From Tatumella punctata (GTDB lineage Bacteria > Pseudomonadota > Gammaproteobacteria > Enterobacterales > Enterobacteriaceae), in NCBI RefSeq assembly GCF_039523735.1, contig NZ_BAAAFW010000017.1, forward strand, positions 78,112-142,111: DNA of 64,000 bases, read 5' to 3'. The notes below the pieces were generated by a model that saw only the letters and a list, made by a program, of their open reading frames with translations, was not told the origin of the DNA and did no database searches. Shown in pieces: positions 44,601 through 52,066 of the stretch. The translations under genes and the position numbers were made by a program. Numbering within the stretch: the stretch's first letter is position 1; every line of letters starts with the position of its first letter.

Positions 44601-45355
44601 TGCCCGGCGACACACACCGGGATCCCCAGGCACAGCGCGCTGGCAATCAGCTGATTCTCTCCGATAACCAGCTGATATTCCGTTAATTTATGACTGGTTA
44701 ATAACGCAGCCTGCTGACCCGATGGCAGGAAATCGAGGCGGATATTCTGCATATTCAGCAACTGGCTGAGCAGATCTATCGCCGGGCAATACTGATCGCC
44801 GGCCCAGAGTATTTTCCGTAACGGACCGGCAGGCGGACAAAATGAAGAGCATACCAGTTGATCATCAAACGCCAGTGGCATTAAACGCAGGGATGGCGCA
44901 TAGACACCACGCAGTGACAGTGCCGCATAACTCAGGGCTGAATCCGTCAGAATCCGCCATGCCAGGGCATTCTCGCTGCTACTGCCAGAATAATAAGGTC
45001 TGCCCGCCGAAGCAGTAAAATGCTGAAACAGGCAACGGCCGGTAATGGTCCCCTGCTGTAAACGGTCGATTAGTCCGCTGGCGAGGTAACCACCACAGAT
45101 CCAGAGCAGATCGTAGTCTGCATCGTCATCTGCCAGCGGATCTGCACCGGATTGATGATCATCATCAGTAAAAATCCGTAATCGGCCGCTGGCAGCCCAG
45201 CGGGATAATTGCTGATAATAGTCCCCGTCAATCAACCGCGCACAAACATCAACTGCCCAGCCATGGCGCAAAAACCAGCCAGCCAGGCACAGAATGGTTG
45301 CTTCGGCGGCAGTGGCCTGCCGCAGTTTATCTGTCGAAAAAAGAATACGTTGCAT
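41612..45355 (-). CDS. 1247-aa multidomain glycosyltransferase, probable flagellin glycosylation
   Basis: Four glycosyltransferase-like regions can be traced. Residues about 1-330 resemble a GT-B fold (RILFSTDKLRQATAAEATIL, later KILWAGDQYCPAIDLLSQLL). Residues about 385-595 form a degenerate GT2 region (SIGVIILDRRQDREACEVTL, VCYSDILQG). Residues about 622-850 form a canonical GT2 domain (ARVSIIIVTKDQQALLQHCL, VLVVDNGSQQ, LLFLNNDCQISHRDWL, VGGFDGVNFAAGQADVDLCL). Residues about 910-1240 resemble a GT1/GT4 domain (RIGWAGGDSHQGDLAIIRPL, NLRLLELGACGVPVICSDIE). AAGGAC precedes ATG 45355, 72 bp after fliC. Large multi-GT proteins beside fliC are known as flagellin glycosyltransferases in Pseudomonas and Burkholderia; that function here is inferred from position. 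Confidence 0.87.
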   Translation of the reverse strand: MQRILFSTDKLRQATAAEATILCLAGWFLRHGWAVDVCARLIDGDYYQQLSRWAASGRLRIFTDDDHQSGADPLADDDADYDLLWICGGYLASGLIDRLQQGTITGRCLFQHFTASAGRPYYSGSSSENALAWRILTDSALSYAALSLRGVYAPSLRLMPLAFDDQLVCSSFCPPAGPLRKILWAGDQYCPAIDLLSQLLNMQNIRLDFLPSGQQAALLTSHKLTEYQLVIGENQLIASALCLGIPVCVAGQGGWCGYLAAGDGFQRAADSFFTASEGTEMDGHQYFDALIDGYPAAQQWAASFRDQALSRWSFSALLPPLLTTLPAGIPLTMTAAEATEWRLARNILAQQADNSRQLLQWLNHRQISETRRAVLLAVTTGHGEVASIGVIILDRRQDREACEVTLRSLEQQSLKPRHCVLISEKEYPFLSVICGEQLKMPADSRGVQQVVSGVPLHSWLIVEAGTHCLKDSLLLFADHLLQHPLTAVCYSDILQGTRLADASLVLKPDCNIDLLRSQAYPGEELLITTACLKDHLPRSPVSDELMFCELIWRVIESSGPSAIAHLPEALLLIPHRVTSDQLPVLRRKITVQHLQRCGIEAAEVKDQQNGVDQVSYPQPVRARVSIIIVTKDQQALLQHCLESVTGQTDWPDYEVLVVDNGSQQAAAREYLEQLQALQLANLRLLRWPGVFNFAAINNFAAAQASGDYLLFLNNDCQISHRDWLTELLKVAARPEVAVTGARLLYRDGHLQHAGFVTGIEQGVAGIYCGAPAEAAGYFHYLHCAQQVSAVSASCMMVRREVFDAVGGFDGVNFAAGQADVDLCLRIQQAGYLVVWTPQATLYHMGGATRLSAACYPSECTAGQQALDALRQSRKGSLCRDIRYHRHLNRSGQLFSLSVRTDRLQLPLPGRPLPVMIAGHVNFTGCGNYRVIQPYQLMEQQLQLEGGLIHGLPAAMDIAELQPDSVLLQMPFDPQVEETLRQYRQMSSAKIIMEYDDYFVTLPASNHHRHKLPKDIAGQLRRTMSLADHLVVSTPALADAYADFHRDIRVAENRLNPQQWGALASHRRQGKKLRIGWAGGDSHQGDLAIIRPLVQALQDEVEWVFMGMKPLQVRCEFHCGVPFDWYPQKLASLNLDLALVPLEINLFNECKSNLRLLELGACGVPVICSDIEPYRGQLPVTRVKNHFKHWLKAIREQLSDPQALARRGDELQRAIRRDWLLTPDNIAEWRQAWLGTPATLISKGISDD

Positions 45356-45380
45356 AATTTGTCCTTCTGCCCGTTACCCG

Positions 45381-45404
45381 CAACAAAACCCCGCAGTGCG
45401 GGGT
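45381..45404 (-). terminator. Intrinsic terminator of fliC
   Basis: On the minus strand ACCCCGC pairs with GCGGGGT around ACT and runs into TTTTG. It lies 24 bp after the fliC stop and upstream of the large glycosyltransferase gene, which would depend on read-through or its own promoter. Confidence 0.9.
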
Positions 45405-45427
45405 CCGGTAAATCAGGGTGAAACAAA

Positions 45428-46246
45428 TTAATTTTGCAGCAGGGAAAGCACGGTTTGCGGGACCTGGTTGGCTTTTGACAGCACCGATGTACCGGCCTGT
45501 TGCAGGATCTGCGCACGGGACATGCTGGAAACTTCCGTTGCATAGTCCGCATCCTGGATACGTGACTGAGAGGCTGACAGGTTATTGACTGTCGCATTCA
45601 GGTTATTAATGGTTGATTCAAAACGGTTCTGAATCGCACCCAGACCACTACGTGCGGTATCGACATCGGAGATTCGGGCATCGATATCCGACAAGGCACT
45701 TGCGCCGGTAACACTGTAATCGCTGCCGAGAGTCTGTGCTTTGAAGCCATTATCTGACAAAGAAATAGAAATGACGTTAGCACCCGCATCATCATTCGCA
45801 CCAACCTGAATATTGACGCTGGTGTTAGTACTGTCGAACAACTGAATATTGTTAAAGGTAGTCGCACTGCCGATACGTTTAATTTCTGCCAGCCGGGCAT
45901 CCACTTCCGCCTGGATTGAGTTGATATCATCCGCGCTGTTAGTCCCGTTTTTAGCCTGCACTGTCAGCTCACGAATACGCTGCAAGTTGGTATTCATTTC
46001 ATTCAGGGCACCTTCTGCGGTCTGAGCCAGAGAAATACCATCGTTGGCATTACGGGATGCCTGGGTCAGACCACGGATATTAGATGACATACGGTTGGCA
46101 ATCGCTTCACCGGCAGCATCATCTTTCGCACTGTTAATACGCAGACCGGAAGAGAGGCGTTCGATCGCTGTACCCAGTGCTGACTGTGCTTTATTCAGAT
46201 TAGTCTGGGTAGTTAACGACATGATATTAGTATTAATAACAGCCAT
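45428..46246 (-). CDS. fliC: Flagellin FliC (short, core-domain type)
   Basis: Filament subunit exported through FlhA/FlhB. ATG 46246 (MAVINTNIMSLTTQTNLNKA) with AAGGA upstream matches the universal flagellin start; the open frame to 46312 extends upstream and is spurious. At 272 aa it consists almost only of the D0/D1 parts: LSSGLRINSAKDDAAGEAIA and GISLAQTAEGALNEMNTNLQ at the N side, then SRIQDADYATEVSSMSRAQI and QAGTSVLSKANQVPQTVLSL at the C side. A short Ser/Thr/Asn-rich middle replaces the D2/D3 domains of E. coli flagellin (about 500 aa). Those residues are candidate glycosylation sites for the adjacent enzymes. Confidence 0.97.
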   Translation of the reverse strand: MAVINTNIMSLTTQTNLNKAQSALGTAIERLSSGLRINSAKDDAAGEAIANRMSSNIRGLTQASRNANDGISLAQTAEGALNEMNTNLQRIRELTVQAKNGTNSADDINSIQAEVDARLAEIKRIGSATTFNNIQLFDSTNTSVNIQVGANDDAGANVISISLSDNGFKAQTLGSDYSVTGASALSDIDARISDVDTARSGLGAIQNRFESTINNLNATVNNLSASQSRIQDADYATEVSSMSRAQILQQAGTSVLSKANQVPQTVLSLLQN

Positions 46247-46317
46247 GATTTTATCCTTCAATAAATGAAAGTTGATTGGATAAGCAAAAAGGTTCAACCC
46301 TTTTGCGTTCATGACTG

Positions 46318-46344
46318 ATATCGGTGATGCAGCGCTTAACTTTA
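46318..46344 (-). promoter_or_regulatory. Sigma-28 promoter of fliC
   Basis: On the minus strand TAAAGTTA (46344-46337), 11 nt and ACCGATAT (46325-46318) match TAAAGTTT-N11-GCCGATAA at 13 of 16 positions, 71 bp upstream of the fliC start. Confidence 0.92.
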
Positions 46345-46419
46345 GCCAGCCGTCTAAAAAAACCTCATCCTGTGCTGAGCGGTGTATTCAACGGACCAGT
46401 ATCACCGTCCGGTGGCAGA

Positions 46420-46446
46420 TAAACCTTTAGGATTTCGCGCCGATAC
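46420..46446 (+). promoter_or_regulatory. Sigma-28 promoter of fliD
   Basis: TAAACCTT (46420-46427), 11 nt and GCCGATAC (46439-46446) match the FliA consensus at 13 of 16 positions. It lies 34 bp before ATG 46481 and shows that the longer open frame from 46382 cannot be the translated form. Confidence 0.92.
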
Positions 46447-46480
46447 TCCGGTTACACCTTTATCAATACGGGATCCCATT

Positions 46481-47911
46481 ATGACCGCCATCAGCAACCT
46501 GGATATCAGCAGCAACCTGAACCTGACCGACCTGTATAATAACCTGCAAGCATCTGAGGAAGCGAAGCTCACCCCTATTACTAATGAAGCCACAGCCTGT
46601 AAAAATAAAATATCTGCTTTCGGACAGCTAAAAAGCAGTCTGCAAAGTTTACAAACTGCGCTGGCTGCTCTGACCAAAGCGTCAACCTTTAATGCAACCG
46701 CGGTAACCAGCAGTAATCAGTCCTTCGCCGCGTCAACTGACAGCAGTGCCGTCACCGGTAACTACCAGATAAAAGTCAGCCAGCTGGCGACAGCACAGTC
46801 GGTATTATCCGGCAGCATCGGCAGCAATACCACGCCACTGGGCAGTTCTGCTACCGGCAGCCGTACCCTGACATTACAAACCGGTCAGGACAGCCCGGTC
46901 ACGCTGACCCTGAGTGATGAGCAGACATCGCTGGATGGTATTGTCAATGCCATAAACCAGAGCGGTGCGGCAATTAATGCCACCAGCATCCGTGCCGCCG
47001 ACGGTGAATATTATCTGTCACTGACCGCCAAAGACACAGGAGCGGGTAATGATATTTCCCTGTCAGTCAGCGGTGATGATCAACTGCAAAGTATTATCGG
47101 TTATTCTGCCTCCGACAGCACATCAGCCCTGCATCAGACCAGCGCCGGCCAGGACGCAAAACTGACGGTCAACGGCATTGCAATCGACAGTAAAAGTAAT
47201 ACGGTCACCGGCGCACCGGCAGGGATCACACTGAACCTCAAATCCGTGTCACAAAATGAAGAAACCCTGACCATCGGCAACAACACTGATGACAGTGTCA
47301 AAGCCATCAAAAACTGGGTCACCGCTTATAACAAACTACAGTCTGAAATTGCCACCCTGACCAGTTTTTCCGGCAGCGGGGCCGCCGCACAGGACAGTTC
47401 TTCCAACGGGCCGCTGATCGGCGATGGTACCGTGCGTAATATCCAGGTGCGGTTGCAATCCATGCTGACACAGTCACAGCCGGGCGCTTTTACCATCCCC
47501 GCCCAGCTGGGGATCAGCATGGATCCGACCATTCAGTCCGATGGCTCATCAGGGATCCTGACTGTCGATGACACGAAACTCAATGACGCATTACAAAACA
47601 ATCCCCGGGCAGTGATCGCCTTTTTTACCGGCGACGGTAAAACCACCGGTTTTGCCACCCTGATGAATAATACACTGACCAGCATGCTAAGTGATGGCGT
47701 CGGAAACAAGGGGATACTGGCAAATGCCGTTGATTCACTCAACAGCAATTACGAAGATTTAAGTAAACGTTATGACAATATGCAGTCAGCTATAGACAGT
47801 ACCATGGCCCGTTATAAAACCCAGTTTACTGAACTGAATAAAGTCATGTCACAGATGGATCAGACTAAACAATATTTATCATCACAGTTCGATAATTCAT
47901 CGGATAAATAA
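46481..47911 (+). CDS. fliD: Flagellar filament cap protein FliD (HAP2)
   Basis: FliD forms the pentameric cap under which flagellin polymerises. ATG 46481 (MTAISNLDISSNLNLTDLYN) lies just downstream of the sigma-28 promoter. The 476-aa protein has the N-terminal FliD region (QASEEAKLTPITNEATACKN, KISAFGQLKSSLQSLQTALA), a central Ser/Thr-rich domain and the C-terminal family region (VDSLNSNYEDLSKRYDNMQS, YKTQFTELNKVMSQMDQTKQ). It heads fliDST, with fliS 10 bp downstream. Confidence 0.97.
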   Translation: MTAISNLDISSNLNLTDLYNNLQASEEAKLTPITNEATACKNKISAFGQLKSSLQSLQTALAALTKASTFNATAVTSSNQSFAASTDSSAVTGNYQIKVSQLATAQSVLSGSIGSNTTPLGSSATGSRTLTLQTGQDSPVTLTLSDEQTSLDGIVNAINQSGAAINATSIRAADGEYYLSLTAKDTGAGNDISLSVSGDDQLQSIIGYSASDSTSALHQTSAGQDAKLTVNGIAIDSKSNTVTGAPAGITLNLKSVSQNEETLTIGNNTDDSVKAIKNWVTAYNKLQSEIATLTSFSGSGAAAQDSSSNGPLIGDGTVRNIQVRLQSMLTQSQPGAFTIPAQLGISMDPTIQSDGSSGILTVDDTKLNDALQNNPRAVIAFFTGDGKTTGFATLMNNTLTSMLSDGVGNKGILANAVDSLNSNYEDLSKRYDNMQSAIDSTMARYKTQFTELNKVMSQMDQTKQYLSSQFDNSSDK

Positions 47912-47921
47912 GGAAGGCCGC

Positions 47922-48323
47922 GTGAAAACCATGACTGGCGCAAATGCGTATGCAGCCATCAGTATTGAAAGTGCCGTACTCAGCGCCGATCAACAGCAAC
48001 TGACCACACTGCTGTTCGAGGGTGCTCTCAGCGCCCTCGCCCGTGCCAGATTATTTACCGAACAGGGGGATATCCGGGCTAAAGGGCATAATCTGTCGAA
48101 AGCAATGGATATTATCGAAAACGGACTGAAAGCACCTCTCGCTGACTGGCCGGATGACCCGCTGGCACAGCAACTGACTGCACTGTATGACTATGTTATT
48201 TTCCGGCTCCTGCAGGCCAATCTGCATCAGGATATTAACGCCATCAGCGAAGCAGGCCTGCTGATTGGTAATATTGCCGACGGCTGGAAACAGAGCCTGC
48301 AGACCAGCAGCCAGGGAGGGTAG
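47922..48323 (+). CDS. fliS: Flagellin export chaperone FliS
   Basis: FliS binds the C-terminal helices of flagellin in the cytoplasm and delivers it to FlhA. The 133-aa helical protein starts at GTG 47922 with AAGGA upstream. It matches the family in ANAYAAISIESAVLSADQQQ, LLFEGALSALARARLFTEQG, KGHNLSKAMDIIENGLKAPL and the LYDYVIFRLLQANLHQD segment. It lies between fliD and fliT as in other enterobacteria. Confidence 0.96.
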   Translation: MKTMTGANAYAAISIESAVLSADQQQLTTLLFEGALSALARARLFTEQGDIRAKGHNLSKAMDIIENGLKAPLADWPDDPLAQQLTALYDYVIFRLLQANLHQDINAISEAGLLIGNIADGWKQSLQTSSQGG

Positions 48324-48324
48324 C

Positions 48325-48627
48325 ATGTCCGGTTACGCACAATGGCTGACACAGCTGGCAGAAACCAGCCGGCAATTACAGGCGCTGGCGGAAGCACAAC
48401 AATGGACGGAACTGACGGCACTGGTGGCAGGTTACAGGCAACTTGCCGCCAGCCCGCCTGACTGTTCATCCGGCGAAAAAGAATATTACCGGACACAACA
48501 GCAGTTCTTGCTGGCAGAGCATCAGCATTTATCGGCGGTGATCCGTCAGGCAATTCAGGACACATCCGTTCTGCTCAGCCAGGGCAGACAGCAGCAAAAA
48601 GTGCTGAAAGCCTATTTTTCTGTCTAG
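48325..48627 (+). CDS. fliT: Flagellar export chaperone FliT
   Basis: FliT is the export chaperone of FliD and, when free, inhibits FlhDC. ATG 48325 (MSGYAQWLTQLAETSRQLQA) follows the fliS stop by one base, with GGAGGG inside the end of fliS; the upstream in-frame ATG at 48265 is not needed. The 100-aa product is wholly helical with many Gln and Leu residues. FliT sequences diverge strongly, so the call rests on length, composition and position after fliS. Confidence 0.88.
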   Translation: MSGYAQWLTQLAETSRQLQALAEAQQWTELTALVAGYRQLAASPPDCSSGEKEYYRTQQQFLLAEHQHLSAVIRQAIQDTSVLLSQGRQQQKVLKAYFSV

Positions 48628-48651
48628 ACCATGGCCTGCTCTGTGCAGCAA

Positions 48652-49131
48652 CTAGTCAGCGGCGGCGGTGCCATCGGCAAAGTGGTTTTCCAGTAATGAC
48701 GGTTGAATATTCTGGATAACATCCTGTTGCGGATGTGCATCAGCTTCGCCAAGCGCTTTCTGACATTCCGCGGTTGGCTGACTGACTTTTTTCAGAGTCA
48801 GTCCGTCATAATGTAACACCCCGTTATCAGTTTCTAACGGCATAACCCGCAGCAAACGATTAATATTTACCAGTTTACCGTCGACCTGTGCCAGCTTACC
48901 TGGTTTAGCAATCACCCGCTGCCACTGACGGCAGTCAAGGGTGTCCCCCTGCGGGCTGACCAGCAAAGACGCGATTGCCTGGCTGCTGACCAGTCCGTCC
49001 TGCGGACCCTCTGTTTGCCAGACCCCCGCCAGACCGGCAGGTGCCGGTAATTTAACCGCCTGCTGATAATTATCGATCTGCACACAACCGGCCAGTGCCA
49101 GCATCGGTAACAACATTATCCATCTTTTCAT
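48652..49131 (-). CDS. yedD: Lipoprotein YedD
   Basis: The 159-aa product from ATG 49131 starts with a lipoprotein signal (MKRWIMLLPMLALAGC) whose lipobox is LAGC. It matches E. coli YedD in GVWQTEGPQDGLVSSQAIAS, GDTLDCRQWQRVIAKPGKLA and the later PTAEC, and sits next to fliT as in E. coli. An ATG five codons upstream (49146) is possible. YedD is an outer-membrane-directed lipoprotein tied to envelope stress in E. coli; its activity is unknown. It is convergent with fliT. Confidence 0.92.
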   Translation of the reverse strand: MKRWIMLLPMLALAGCVQIDNYQQAVKLPAPAGLAGVWQTEGPQDGLVSSQAIASLLVSPQGDTLDCRQWQRVIAKPGKLAQVDGKLVNINRLLRVMPLETDNGVLHYDGLTLKKVSQPTAECQKALGEADAHPQQDVIQNIQPSLLENHFADGTAAAD

Positions 49132-49324
49132 ATAAATTCTCTGCAAGCCCGTGTCTGATATCGGATATTCGCGGGCTATTATATAGTGTCCCGCGTCTAA
49201 TGCAGCCCCTCTGGCTACCGGACAGCTGTTTTTACCACAGATTCAGCATAATCACACAGTTCACCTGACATCCGGCGGCAGAGCAGATACAATTCCGCCA
49301 TGTTTTAGCTGGACAATAAATGTT

Positions 49325-49648
49325 ATGAAAACTCCTGAACAATATTATGCCATTGCCCGTGATATGTTTTTTTCCGCCCATCCGGATTTTCGGGCCGCTC
49401 TGGACGAACTCAGCGATGCGGACGCGCAGCTGGCAGGAATGACCTTACAACAATGTCGTGAAATGCAGGCTGAGAGGATCTACGCCGCTTTTCTGCGCCA
49501 GAAAAAGCTCGACGGTATCATCTTTTCCATCCAGCTGGCTGAACCGGATAAAGCCGTTGCAGCCGATGCTATCGAAAATTACCTCAAGTCTCATGCTGAC
49601 GCATTGGGGATGAGCTGGGAAGAATTTTGCATTAAGAACGAACTGTAA
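49325..49648 (+). CDS. Conserved hypothetical protein (DUF6388-like)
   Basis: A 107-aa acidic, helical protein without signal peptide. Features are EQYYAIARDMFFSAHPDFRA, MTLQQCREMQAERIYAAFLR, FSIQLAEPDKAVAADAIENY and the end GMSWEEFCIKNEL. The pattern recalls the DUF6388 family as I remember it from Pseudomonas and some enterobacteria, with no known function. It stands alone between yedD and a small membrane-peptide ORF, reading away from yedD. The coding signal is good, the family label moderate. Confidence 0.75.
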   Translation: MKTPEQYYAIARDMFFSAHPDFRAALDELSDADAQLAGMTLQQCREMQAERIYAAFLRQKKLDGIIFSIQLAEPDKAVAADAIENYLKSHADALGMSWEEFCIKNEL

Positions 49649-49755
49649 ACGGAGGTTCCCGCAGGGTACCAAAAATGCAGCACGTCACGGATTGCCAGTT
49701 AATATCTGCTCTGCTACTGTGACGCCTGCGGGAATTGCAATCAAGGGAACGCTGA

Positions 49756-49860
49756 ATGGCTAACGAGAGAAGTAAAAAATACGGAAAAATGGTGCTGGTA
49801 CTGGTATTAATTTGTCTGGGACTGCTGTTGCTGCGCTGGGCAGCAATGATTTGGGGATAA
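49756..49860 (+). CDS. Predicted 34-aa membrane peptide overlapping the 3' end of an AraC-type gene
   Basis: ATG 49756 has AGGGA at 49744-49748 and opens a 34-codon frame. It has a basic start (MANERSKKYGK), one strongly hydrophobic helix (MVLVLVLICLGLLLLRW) and a short end (AAMIWG). The last 54 bases run antisense to the end of the regulator gene on the minus strand (49807-50238). I recognise no family. The start signal and clean helix make it a credible small protein. Confidence 0.6.
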   Translation: MANERSKKYGKMVLVLVLICLGLLLLRWAAMIWG

Positions 49861-50238
49861 TCTGTCCCCTGCCCGATTATCCCATACAATATTTCCCGCC
49901 ACTGTTTCCGGGTGATGCTGTCGCCTGAAGGTTGCCGGAGGCAGATGATATTTTCCCGAAAATGAACGGGTAAATGATTGCTGAGATTCGAAACCATACC
50001 TCAGGGAGATTTCCATCACTGTTTCATCCCCGGTCAGTAAATCCTGTGCCGCCAGTGTCAGTTTTTTTTCACGGATATATTTACCCAGGCTCTGTTTCAT
50101 CACCTGATAAAACATGCGTTGCAGATGCCATCTTGAATAACCGGAACGCTCTGCGACCTGTTCAATTTTAAGAGGTAAGTGGATATTTTCATCGATCCAC
50201 CGGGTTAATGTCAGAATAAGCATTTTTTTTCTGTCCAT
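49807..50238 (-). CDS. Small AraC-family regulator (SoxS/MarA/RamA type)
   Basis: The 143-aa protein is mostly the double helix-turn-helix DNA-binding domain, as in SoxS, MarA and RamA. Features are RWIDENIHLPLKIEQVAERS, GYSRWHLQRMFYQVMKQSLG, YIREKKLTLAAQDLLTGDET and ISLRYGFESQQSFTRSFSGK. AGGAAACT precedes ATG 50238. It has a C-terminal Gln/Asn-rich extension of about 30 residues that SoxS and RamA lack; the antisense small ORF overlaps that tail. Relatives activate efflux and oxidative-stress genes. Which subtype this is cannot be decided. Confidence 0.88.
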   Translation of the reverse strand: MDRKKMLILTLTRWIDENIHLPLKIEQVAERSGYSRWHLQRMFYQVMKQSLGKYIREKKLTLAAQDLLTGDETVMEISLRYGFESQQSFTRSFSGKYHLPPATFRRQHHPETVAGNIVWDNRAGDRLSPNHCCPAQQQQSQTN

Positions 50239-50818
50239 AGTTTCCTCACTGGCTTTCGGAATTAATAGAAAGAAATTGTCATACAGAATATTGTCCCGTG
50301 AGCGGGTGATTTTCCGCTGCCGGGGAATGCCCCTGAAATAACAATAATAAGAACAGCAGAGTATACGCTGAAAATAACCGGGAATTAATAACCTGATAAA
50401 TCATTAGCGTTATGAATATCATTCATGAAAACATTCTGTGCTGACAAAATAGCCTGATAGATTCCCGAAAATAACCGGTGGTAATTATTGCTCTTACCCG
50501 CCATCATCCCTGTATGTCAGGAGATAATTACCCTGCGCGAAAATACCATCATCCGGGTGTTTGATTTACGTTTTTATAACAAAATAATCCCGCCCGGTGG
50601 TCTGTGTCCACGGAATTCTGTTCTCTGAACCAGGAAATAAAGCAGCTGACCATAAATCATAATATCGGTGATTAATTTACTAAAAAATCGCCGATAACTA
50701 AAAGTGTCATTACAAAAAAAACAGAATATAATTCTGTCAGAATGGCTATCAGGAATTAAAGTTGATTTATAATTCGCGTGTTGTTAGGTTAAAAATAACT
50801 GAACAACAGGAGCAACAT
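50239..50818. other. Intergenic region between the SoxS-like gene and proX
   Basis: About 580 bp, AT-rich from 50640 on. I see no RNA gene or open frame of interest. The stretch before proX should contain an osmotically controlled promoter, but no element is clear enough to name. Confidence 0.45.
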
Positions 50819-51814
50819 GTGAATAAAAAAATAATTCTCCCTGCATTAGTACTTTCTTTTTGTGGCAGCGTCGCTGCGCAGGACCTGCCGGGTAAAGGAA
50901 TTACTGTTCAGGCAGTGAAAAGTCCGCTGGCTGAAGAATCCTTCCAGACAGAGTTAGTCAATCGCGCACTGTCAACGCTGGGATATGATGTAAAACCGAC
51001 CCAGGAAGTGGATTACAGTGTCATATATGCCTCGGTTGCCCGTGGCGATGCTACCTACTCTGCCGTTGACTGGGAGCCGTTACAATCGGCAATGTATCAG
51101 TCAGCAGGCGGGGATAAAAGTTTCTTCCGTACCGGACCTTATATTACCGGTGCCGCTCAGGGTTATTTAATCGATAAAAAAACTGCTGAAAAATACCATA
51201 TTACCGATATTTCCCAGCTAAAAGATCCGAAAATTGCAAAATTATTCGACGATAACGGTGACGGAAAAGCCGCACTGACCGGCTGTGAACCTGGATGGGC
51301 CTGTGGCAGCGTCATTGATGCGCAGATTAAAGCTTATGGCCTGAGCCAGACAGTGGAACAGAACCAGGGCAGTTATTCTGCCATGCTGGCTGATGTTATT
51401 TCCCGTTATAACGCCGGAAAACCTGTTTTATATTACACCTGGACACCTTACTGGGTGAACTTTGTATTAAAACCGGGTAAAGATGTTGTCTGGCTGACGG
51501 TGCCGTTCTCTGCTTCTCCTGCCGGTCAGCCAAAAGAAGATACCCGGCTGCCAAACGGTAAAAACTATGGTTTCAGCGTCAATGTTGAAAATATTATTGC
51601 TAACAAAGCCTGGGCAGCAAACAATCCGGCAGCAAGAAAATTATTCTCTGTCATGAAACTGCCGTTACAGGATATCAGTGCACAGAACCTCAGTATGCAT
51701 AATGGTGAAGATTCTGCCGCTGATGTTTCAGCCCAGGTAGATGGCTGGATCCATGCCCACCAGGCAGAGTTCGATAGCTGGATTACTGCGGCAAAACAGG
51801 CTGCAAAACAGTAA
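50819..51814 (+). CDS. proX: Glycine betaine/proline-binding periplasmic protein ProX
   Basis: ProX captures glycine betaine for the ProVWX importer. GTG 50819 (NKKIILPALVLSFCGSVAAQ) follows AGGAG and gives a clean signal peptide cleaved before QDLPGKGITVQAV, so the longer frame from 50762 is rejected. The 331-aa protein closely follows E. coli ProX (330 aa). The Trp residues of the betaine cage are visible in YSAVDWEPLQ, EPGWACGS and YYTWTPYW. No proV or proW is adjacent, which is unusual; an orphan binding protein must use a permease encoded elsewhere. Confidence 0.95.
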   Translation: MNKKIILPALVLSFCGSVAAQDLPGKGITVQAVKSPLAEESFQTELVNRALSTLGYDVKPTQEVDYSVIYASVARGDATYSAVDWEPLQSAMYQSAGGDKSFFRTGPYITGAAQGYLIDKKTAEKYHITDISQLKDPKIAKLFDDNGDGKAALTGCEPGWACGSVIDAQIKAYGLSQTVEQNQGSYSAMLADVISRYNAGKPVLYYTWTPYWVNFVLKPGKDVVWLTVPFSASPAGQPKEDTRLPNGKNYGFSVNVENIIANKAWAANNPAARKLFSVMKLPLQDISAQNLSMHNGEDSAADVSAQVDGWIHAHQAEFDSWITAAKQAAKQ

Positions 51815-51823
51815 ACCGGTCTG

Positions 51824-51863
51824 TGTCGTCGTGGTGCCGGTAACTGCCTGCACCACGACGACA
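51824..51863 (+). terminator. Long hairpin after proX
   Basis: TGTCGTCGTGGTGC and GCACCACGACGACA form a perfect 14-bp stem around 12 nt, beginning 10 bp after the proX stop. The T run is weak (GTATTAT), so it may act as terminator and 3' stabiliser. Confidence 0.7.
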
Positions 51864-51984
51864 GTATTATGGCTCTAAGCATCCGTCTTGCTCTTTCCCT
51901 GCGACACGAATAATCGCAAGTATCACCTGTTCACTAAATGGCTTATAGTTTCCGGTATTCTCCGGCGTTCAGACTGGCCAATCC

Positions 51985-52017
51985 AGATTCAGATTCAGAT
52001 TCAGATTCAGATTCAGA
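51985..52017 (+). repeat. Hexanucleotide repeat (AGATTC)5
   Basis: Five perfect copies of AGATTC followed by AGA, 50 bp upstream of the polygalacturonase start. Slippage here could change promoter spacing, but no function is shown. Confidence 0.9.
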
Positions 52018-52066
52018 AGATATTAAGTGACAGACGACACCCGGACAGTGGAAAAGTGAGGCCCTG

